Origin: Salinimicrobium sp963739625
GTDB lineage: Bacteria > Bacteroidota > Bacteroidia > Flavobacteriales > Flavobacteriaceae
Length of the DNA stretch: 64,000 nucleotides
NCBI GenBank assembly: GCA_963739625.1
Contig: CAVUAU010000001.1
Span: 39,453-103,452 of the forward strand
Direction: 5' to 3'
The notes below the pieces were generated by a model. It was not told the origin of the DNA, made no database searches, and worked only from the letters and a program-made list of their open reading frames with translations. Every line of letters begins with the position of its first letter. Positions within the stretch are counted from its first letter, which is position 1. Of the stretch, positions 59,685 to 64,000 are shown piece after piece. The position numbers and the translations under genes are program-made.

Positions 59685-59808
59685 TTCCTTCCCTTTCTAA
59701 GGGAAGGTGGATCCGCCGTTGAGGCGGAGACGGAAGGGTTTGGTCCGCCCACCCCGTCCTGCCTACCGGCAGGCAGGCCTGCAGACACCTCTCCTAAGGA
59801 GGGGACAC
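59685..59808. repeat. Long spacer repeat, copy A (with mini-insert)
   Basis: TTCCTTCCCTTTCTAAGGGA starts it, then GGATCCGCCGTTGAGGCGGA, GACGGAAGGGTTTGGTCCGC and CCACCCCGTCCTG, followed by the inserted palindrome 59758-59777 and a CTCCTAAGGAG hairpin. Copy B begins 181 bp later (59866). The 542-bp gap between the kinase and lpxK consists of these repeats and contains no gene; open frames in it are spurious. Confidence 0.75.
59758..59777. repeat. 20-bp palindromic mini-insert (copy 3)
   Basis: CCTGCCTACCGGCAGGCAGG, inserted in repeat copy A directly before CCTGCAGACACC. Copy B has CCTGCAGACACC without it (junction 59938/59939). Confidence 0.75.
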
Positions 59809-59865
59809 TTTCAATTAATGCCGGGCACTCAATTTGTTTACCAAAATAAATTTATTGTCAAGAAG

Positions 59866-59986
59866 TTCCTTCCCTTTCCAAGGGAAGGTGGATCCGCCGT
59901 TGAGGCGGAGACGGAAGGGTTTGGTCCGCCCACCCCGTCCTGCAGACACCCCTGCCTACCGGCAGGCAGGCCTCCGGAGGAGGGGA
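59866..59986. repeat. Long spacer repeat, copy B (insert at a different place)
   Basis: Same order as copy A from TTCCTTCCCTTTCCAAGGGA to GGAGGAGGGGAC, but the 20-bp palindrome is at 59951-59970 instead of after CGTCCTG. Confidence 0.75.
59951..59970. repeat. 20-bp palindromic mini-insert (copy 4)
   Basis: CCTGCCTACCGGCAGGCAGG, between CACC and CCTCCGGAGGAGGGG. The matching empty site CACC-CCTCCGGAGGAGGGG is at 61271-61289 (junction 61274/61275). Confidence 0.75.
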
Positions 59987-59995
59987 CTATATTAA

Positions 59996-61005
59996 CTATG
60001 ATTGGCTTAAAAAAGAGAAAATCCGCGCCTCAAAAGCTGCTGGATTATTGAGGATCCTGGTCTGAATAGGCAGGTAAAATAAATTCTCTTCAGAAATTGC
60101 ATTTTTGAGCCGCATGTAATCTTTCTCGGTGGTAAGGATGAGACCTTTGCTTTGCAGTTCCTTAATTTCTGAAGTCGAGAAGTTGTGATGATCTGGAAAA
60201 GCGATATGTTCGAAGTCTAGCCCTTTCTGCTGAAGATATGCCACCAAAGGCCTTGGATTTGCAATCCCGGTGACCAGTGTAAAATGCCTTTTTTGAAGCT
60301 CTTCCAACTGAAGCTTTCGTTCTTTACCTATAATTCTTCGGAATAATTTATACTGCTGAAGTATAGCTGCTGTCTTTCCTGAAGCTTTAGTTTTGAAGCC
60401 ACCTTTTTCTCCTCTTTTTCAGAAAAATTTTCGGGGCACTTTGTAACGATGACAATATCTGCTCGCTTGGCACCTGCTTTAGGTTCCCTAAGATCTCCTG
60501 CAGGCAGAACAAGATCATTAGAATATAATTTCTGGTAAGGTGTAAGCAGAATATATAAACCCGCCTTTACCTTTCTGTGTTGAAAGGCGTCGTCGAGCAG
60601 AATCAAATCGGGCGGTGTGGAATTTTGCAACAGCTGTTCAATACCGTGGCTGCGGCTTTCATCAACGGCCACTAAAACTTCGGGAAATTTATTTTTGAAC
60701 TGTAGCGGCTCATCTCCTACTTCGGCTGCAGTTTCGCTGCCTTGCAGCAAATGAAAGCCTTTGCTGCTGCGCTTATAGCCGCGGCTGAGGGTGGCAACTT
60801 TTCGATCCTGCTTCAGCAGTTCAATAAGATACTCTACCATCGGTGTCTTTCCGGTGCCGCCCACGCTCAAATTTCCCACCGCGATCACAGGAATTTCATA
60901 GGAATGAGATTTGAAAAACCCCTTATCATAGAATTTGTTCCGCAGGTAGGTGACGCTTCCGTAGAGAAGCGAAAAAGGATAAAGAAGTTTGCGGACTTTT
61001 GGCAT
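59996..61005 (-). pseudogene. lpxK: Tetraacyldisaccharide 4'-kinase (lipid A), frameshifted
   Basis: LpxK phosphorylates the lipid A disaccharide at the inner membrane. The start at 61005 gives MPKVRKLLYPFSLLYGSVTY; the Walker A loop is VGNLSVGGTGKTPMVEYL and the DDxFQHR motif is LLDDAFQHRKVKAG. At 60328-60336 the frame is lost (a TAG at 60330-60328 ends it), and the rest (GKERKLQLEELQKRHFTLVT onward to FLSQS) continues in another frame; one missing base near 60328-60336 would restore a normal length of about 336 residues. Because lpxK is usually essential, a sequence error is likely, but a real break is not excluded. Confidence 0.85.
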
Positions 61006-61037
61006 CTTTGCGAAATTAGTACTTATTTTGGTTTTAT

Positions 61038-61085
61038 CACCACCACCCCGCCCTTCGGGCACCCCTCCTTAAAAAGGAGGGTAAC
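61038..61085. repeat. CACCCCGCCC spacer repeat
   Basis: CCACCCCGCCCTTCGGGCAC and a CCCCTCCTT-AAA-AAGGAGGG hairpin, just upstream of lpxK. Confidence 0.6.
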
Positions 61086-61137
61086 ACTTTTTAAAAGAAA
61101 ATTTTTATACAAATAGCTCCTTCCCTTTCCAAGGGAA

Positions 61138-61158
61138 CCTGCCTGCCGGCAGGCCAGG
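61138..61158. repeat. 21-bp palindromic mini-insert (copy 5)
   Basis: CCTGCCTGCCGGCAGGCCAGG split as CCTGCCTGCCGGC + AGGCCAGG, lying between AAGGGAA and GGTGG. Both copies A and B have AAGGGAAGGTGG without it (junctions 59705/59706 and 59886/59887). Confidence 0.75.
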
Positions 61159-61214
61159 GGTGGCTTCGACTGAAAGTCGGAGACGGAAGGGTTTTAATGG
61201 TTCTACCACCTCGT

Positions 61215-61234
61215 CCTGCCTATCGGCAGGCAAG
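61215..61234. repeat. 20-bp palindromic mini-insert (copy 6)
   Basis: CCTGCCTATCGGCAGGCAAG between TCGT and CCTGCG, the same relative place as copy 3. Confidence 0.65.
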
Positions 61235-61371
61235 CCTGCGAAAACACGCTCCCCCACCCCGGCCTTTGGCCACCCCTCCGGAGGAGGGGACTGTATAAAA
61301 GAAACTTCCTTCGAGTCCCTTCAGCAAAAAAGAGCAGCTTAAAGAAGCTTTAGAAAAAGGTCCCGAAAATG

Positions 61372-61379
61372 TATATTTG
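61372..61379 (+). promoter_or_regulatory. Promoter -7 box for the Nif3-like gene
   Basis: TATATTTG matches TAnnTTTG with TTTA at 61349-61352, 19 bp before it; it ends 17 bp before the start codon. Confidence 0.6.
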
Positions 61380-61396
61380 AAGATAAAATTCTGCAC

Positions 61397-62491
61397 ATGC
61401 TCATAAAAGATATTACTCAAGCCCTTGAAAATCTGGCGCCACTGGCTTATGCCGAAGATTTTGACAATGTGGGTCTGCTCACCGGCTCCCCGGATTGGGA
61501 GGCAAAAGGGGTCCTGGTTACTTTGGATACTTTAGAAGAAGTGGTCGATGAGGCCATTGAAAAAGATTGCAACCTCATCGTGAGCTTTCATCCCATTATT
61601 TTTTCGGGTTTAAAAAAACTTACGGGCAGCAACTATGTGGAACGTGCGGTGGTGAAGGCCATCAGGAATGACATTGCCATTTACGCGATACACACGGCGC
61701 TTGACAACCACTTCCGCGGAGTCAATGACATGATCTGCGAACAGCTGGGACTCAAAAACCGGAAAGTTCTTGTTCCGCAGGCCGGGACGATCAAGAAACT
61801 CATCACTTTTGTTCCCAAAGCTGACGCAGAGAAAGTGAGAAATGCCCTTTTTGAAGCCGGAGCGGGCAGCATCGGCAATTACGATAATTGCAGTTTCAAC
61901 CTGAATGGCAACGGCTCCTTCCGCGGAAATGAAGATTCAGATCCTGTAGTAGGCAAGAAAGGAGAACTGCATTTTGAAGAAGAAACACAAATAGGCATCA
62001 CTTTTCCGAAGCATCTCAAAAATGCGGTTTTAAAAGCACTTTTTGAAGCTCATCCGTATGAAGAAGTTGCCTATGAAGTTACTTCTCTCGAGAATATAAA
62101 TCAGCATATTGGCATTGGCATGACGGGAGAGCTGGAAGAAGAGGTTTCGGAAAAGGCATTTTTGAAACGCGTTAAGGACATTTTTGGCCCCGGCTGCATC
62201 AGGCATTCGAAATTGTTGGGCAAAAACATCAAAAAAGTAGCGGTTTTGGGTGGCAGCGGCAGTTTTGCCATTGAAACCGCAAAACGTGAGGCTGCCGACA
62301 TTTTTCTCACTGCAGATTTGAAGTATCACGACTTCTATAAAGCCGAAGAAAAACTGGTGTTGGCAGATATTGGGCACTATGAAAGTGAGCAGTACACAAA
62401 AAACCTTCTGCATTCTTATCTTAAGAAAAAATTTGCTAATTTTGCAGTCGTTTTATCAAACACAGATACCAATCCTATCAAGTATTTTTAA
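61397..62491 (+). CDS. Nif3-like dinuclear metal-centre protein
   Basis: A 364-residue protein of the Nif3/YbgI family (DUF34). Metal ligands are visible: NLIVSFHPIIFSGL (HP motif), AIYAIHTALDNHFRGVNDMI, and DIFLTADLKYHDFYKAEEKL with LADIGHYESEQYTKNL. It has the PII-like insert domain (about 130-230, FVPKADAEKVRNALFEAGAG ... EEETQIGITFPK) seen in bacterial members. The family has been linked to GTP cyclohydrolase-like or iron chemistry, without a firm function. It is followed 2 bp later by the zinc-ribbon-family protein, an arrangement typical of Bacteroidota. Confidence 0.92.
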   Translation: MLIKDITQALENLAPLAYAEDFDNVGLLTGSPDWEAKGVLVTLDTLEEVVDEAIEKDCNLIVSFHPIIFSGLKKLTGSNYVERAVVKAIRNDIAIYAIHTALDNHFRGVNDMICEQLGLKNRKVLVPQAGTIKKLITFVPKADAEKVRNALFEAGAGSIGNYDNCSFNLNGNGSFRGNEDSDPVVGKKGELHFEEETQIGITFPKHLKNAVLKALFEAHPYEEVAYEVTSLENINQHIGIGMTGELEEEVSEKAFLKRVKDIFGPGCIRHSKLLGKNIKKVAVLGGSGSFAIETAKREAADIFLTADLKYHDFYKAEEKLVLADIGHYESEQYTKNLLHSYLKKKFANFAVVLSNTDTNPIKYF

Positions 62492-62493
62492 CT

Positions 62494-63273
62494 ATGGCAA
62501 AAAAATCCGATGTTACTGTAGAAGAGAAGCTAAGAGCGCTATACGATCTTCAGCTTATTGATTCCAGAGTAGACGAGATTAGAAATGTTCGGGGAGAGCT
62601 TCCGCTGGAAGTAGAAGACCTGGAAGACGAAGTAGCAGGGCTCAATACCCGTCTGGAAAAAATGGATGCCGACCTTGAGGTGATCGATCAGGATATACAG
62701 ACCAAGAAAAATCTCATTGAAGATGCAAAAGCGTCTATCAAGAAATATTCCGAGCAGCAAAAAAATGTGCGTAACAACCGTGAGTTCAACGCCCTTTCTA
62801 AGGAAGTGGAATTTCAGGAGCTTGAGATAGAGCTTGCTGAAAAGCAAATCAAGGAATATCGCGCACAGATCGAGCAGAAAAAAGAGGTGATCGAGCAGAC
62901 CCGAGAGCGTGTGGGCGAGCGCCAGAAACACCTGGAGCACAAAAAGAGCGAACTTAACGATATTCTTGCCGAAACCGAAAAAGAGGAAAAGGCGCTTATC
63001 GCAAAATCTGAAGAATATAAAGAACAGATCGAAGAACGCCTTGTGAATGCTTATAACAGAATTCGCACCAGCGTGAAGAACGGACTTGCAGTAGTGCCGA
63101 TCGAAAGAGGAGCCTCAGGAGGTTCTTTCTTTACCATCCCGCCACAGGTGCAAATGGAGATCGCCGGTCGCAGGAAGATCATTACAGATGAGCACAGCGG
63201 GCGTATCCTTGTAGATGAGGAGCTGGCACAGGAAGAAAGAGAGAAGATGAACGAATTGTTCCAGAGCTTCTAA
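62494..63273 (+). CDS. Coiled-coil protein of the C4-type zinc-ribbon family, cysteines lost
   Basis: A 259-residue protein: a long coiled coil (about 10-185, e.g. EVEFQELEIELAEKQIKEYR) followed by the DUF164/zf-RING_7 end. In the family that end has two CxxC pairs (GACGGC... and CxxCGRILVD); here it reads RGASGGSFFTIPPQVQ and KIITDEHSGRILVDE, so all four cysteines are replaced. It cannot bind zinc that way. The coiled coil and the GRILVD end are kept. Function unknown; in other bacteria homologues are often next to nif3-like genes, as here. Confidence 0.88.
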   Translation: MAKKSDVTVEEKLRALYDLQLIDSRVDEIRNVRGELPLEVEDLEDEVAGLNTRLEKMDADLEVIDQDIQTKKNLIEDAKASIKKYSEQQKNVRNNREFNALSKEVEFQELEIELAEKQIKEYRAQIEQKKEVIEQTRERVGERQKHLEHKKSELNDILAETEKEEKALIAKSEEYKEQIEERLVNAYNRIRTSVKNGLAVVPIERGASGGSFFTIPPQVQMEIAGRRKIITDEHSGRILVDEELAQEEREKMNELFQSF

Positions 63274-63297
63274 TTTCTTCGGAAAAAGACATTTTTG

Positions 63298-63325
63298 AAA
63301 CCCTTCACGAAAGTGAAGGGTTTTT
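63298..63325 (+). terminator. Intrinsic terminator after the Nif3-like operon
   Basis: AAACCCTTCAC and GTGAAGGGTTT pair over GAAA and are followed by TTTTTC, 25 bp beyond the last stop codon. A palindrome half-site (63290-63298) precedes it. Confidence 0.85.
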
Positions 63326-63330
63326 CTTTG

Positions 63331-63939
63331 TTCAAGGTTCAAGGTTTGGCTTAGATAGGTGCGCGATTAATCGGGCATCTGAAAATTAACCATCTACACG
63401 ACCAGGCAACCTGCAACAGGTAACAAAATAATATTTAGCCCCTGCCCCTGCCCCTAAAGAGTTATTCACGGTTTTTTCACCAGACATTTTAAAAATCAGT
63501 GCATCAGTGGCTAATTTTTCTTCACACAAAGAGCACTTTCTGCCCTTGTCTCTAAGGGGAAGAAGATGGAATATCTAAAATCCATCCGGATTTTTCGGTC
63601 ATAACGGCTTCAACTCATCGCCGCACTCGCGGCGGCTCAGCCTGACATGTAGTAAAAAGGAGTAAGACAGGTAACCTGGAACAGGCAATAATTTTCTGCT
63701 AAACCCCTGAACCCATAAAGGTTAACCAGCTAATTACAAAAAACGAATTCCAAATTCCAATTAAGAACAGGCAACAGAATTCTGCTAAACCCCTGAGCCC
63801 CTAAAGGGGAAGAACATTTATCAGTAAACAAATTTCGATTTCAGTTCCAGGTTCTGAATTCTAATTTCGAGCTTCCAGTTTCAAACTTCCATTGAGGGAA
63901 AAGGCAACTTGCAACAGGAACCCTTTCAGCCCAATCCAC
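63331..63939. other. Gene-free spacer of repeated short words
   Basis: No gene is supported in the last 700 bp on either strand. The stretch contains degenerate words (TTCAAGGTTCAAGG at 63331; AGGCAACCTGCAACAGGTAAC-like words from 63403, 63667 and 63901; CCCCTGCCCCTGCCCC from 63439) and text-like runs of ATTTC and GAATT. They resemble words at 24340-24360. Confidence 0.5.
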
Positions 63940-64000
63940 AATTAACCATTTTCCAATTAACTATTTTCCAATTAACTATTTTCCAATTAACTATTTTCCA
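63940..64000. repeat. 15-bp tandem repeat at the right edge
   Basis: Four copies of AATTAACTATTTTCC (the first with one change, AATTAACCATTTTCC) run from 63940 to 63999 without gaps; the array continues out of the window. Confidence 0.8.

Larger units (their letters stand above)
61117..61290. repeat. Composite spacer repeat with two mini-inserts
   Basis: Same order of parts as copies A and B (TTCCCTTTCCAAGGGAA, GGTGG, GGAGACGGAAGGG, ACCTCGTCCTGC), more divergent, then a CCACCCCGGCC unit with the empty site for mini-insert 4. It carries inserts at 61138-61158 and 61215-61234. The 334-bp (61063-61396) gap has no gene. Confidence 0.7.

Noticed and set aside
59707..60051. Apparent 114-codon gene with repeated RPP and PAYRQAG-like words
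   Set aside because: It is a translation of the spacer repeats and mini-inserts and runs antisense into lpxK.
60325..60340. Programmed frameshift in lpxK
   Set aside because: The site GAATTATAGG has no slippery pattern, and other LpxK genes are in one frame.
61160..61342. Apparent 60-codon gene
   Set aside because: Also made only of spacer-repeat sequence.
63940..64000. CRISPR array
   Set aside because: Units abut without unique spacers and no cas gene is present.

Overview
The window looks like a chromosome segment from a marine or soil Flavobacteriaceae bacterium (Bacteroidota), perhaps close to the Gramella/Salegentibacter/Zunongwangia group; the genus is a guess. The family call rests on several signs: Bacteroidota-type promoters (-7 box TAnnTTTG) ahead of several genes, almost no Shine-Dalgarno sites, a ribosomal THX gene, a TonB-dependent receptor with a carboxypeptidase-like front domain, a propeller sensor of the flavobacterial type, and the gene order birA / rsfS-ftsH-LUD-cdsA-psd-ACBP. 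I see no tRNA, rRNA, prophage, transposase or CRISPR array.

Layout. 1-5 kb (minus strand): 5' end of a propeller sensor, alcohol dehydrogenase + universal stress protein, a LuxR-type regulator and a small esterase. 5.1-9.9 kb: a drug-efflux operon (TetR, TolC, HlyD/EmrA, DHA2 pump) behind a near-perfect operator palindrome. 10-16.3 kb: MscS channel, ankyrin protein, DUF1206 membrane protein, Asp/Glu racemase, secreted subtilisin, rhodanese. 16.4-23.2 kb: complete trpEGDCFBA operon headed by a promoter, an 18-codon leader peptide with three adjacent Trp codons, and a terminator/antiterminator pair, i.e. a classical attenuator. 23.2-31.8 kb: a tiny gene plus THX, a DNA glycosylase-like gene, pyruvate carboxylase, YaaA, RluD, a PASTA protein and Ddl. 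32-38 kb: CoaD, a TonB-dependent receptor with a PQQ-type sugar dehydrogenase, and a frameshifted M14 peptidase. 38-48.2 kb: Nudix, PyrE, SRPBCC, BirA, RsfS, FtsH, LUD protein, CdsA, Psd, ACBP, ValS. 48.3-63.3 kb: DUF1573, aspartyl protease, aminotransferase, MurB, fasciclin, glycosyltransferase, sigma factor, LipA, GAPDH, TPR hybrid kinase, a frameshifted LpxK, Nif3-like protein and a zinc-ribbon-family protein without its cysteines. The last 0.7 kb is non-coding and ends in a 15-bp tandem repeat.

Most genes are housekeeping. The unusual content is in leaders and spacers. (1) A trp attenuator can be read completely from the sequence. (2) A 20-21 bp palindrome (type CCTGCCTACCGGCAGGCAGG) sits at different points inside larger spacer repeats, and the matching empty sites are present in the same window, as expected for a minimal insertion element. 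(3) A 19-bp palindrome (TCAAAAATGNCATTTTTGA and variants) recurs more than a dozen times both in spacers and inside genes. (4) Two copies of another spacer repeat keep a hairpin although the stem sequence is entirely different. (5) Two genes, including the normally essential lpxK, carry single-base frameshifts, so sequence error must be excluded.
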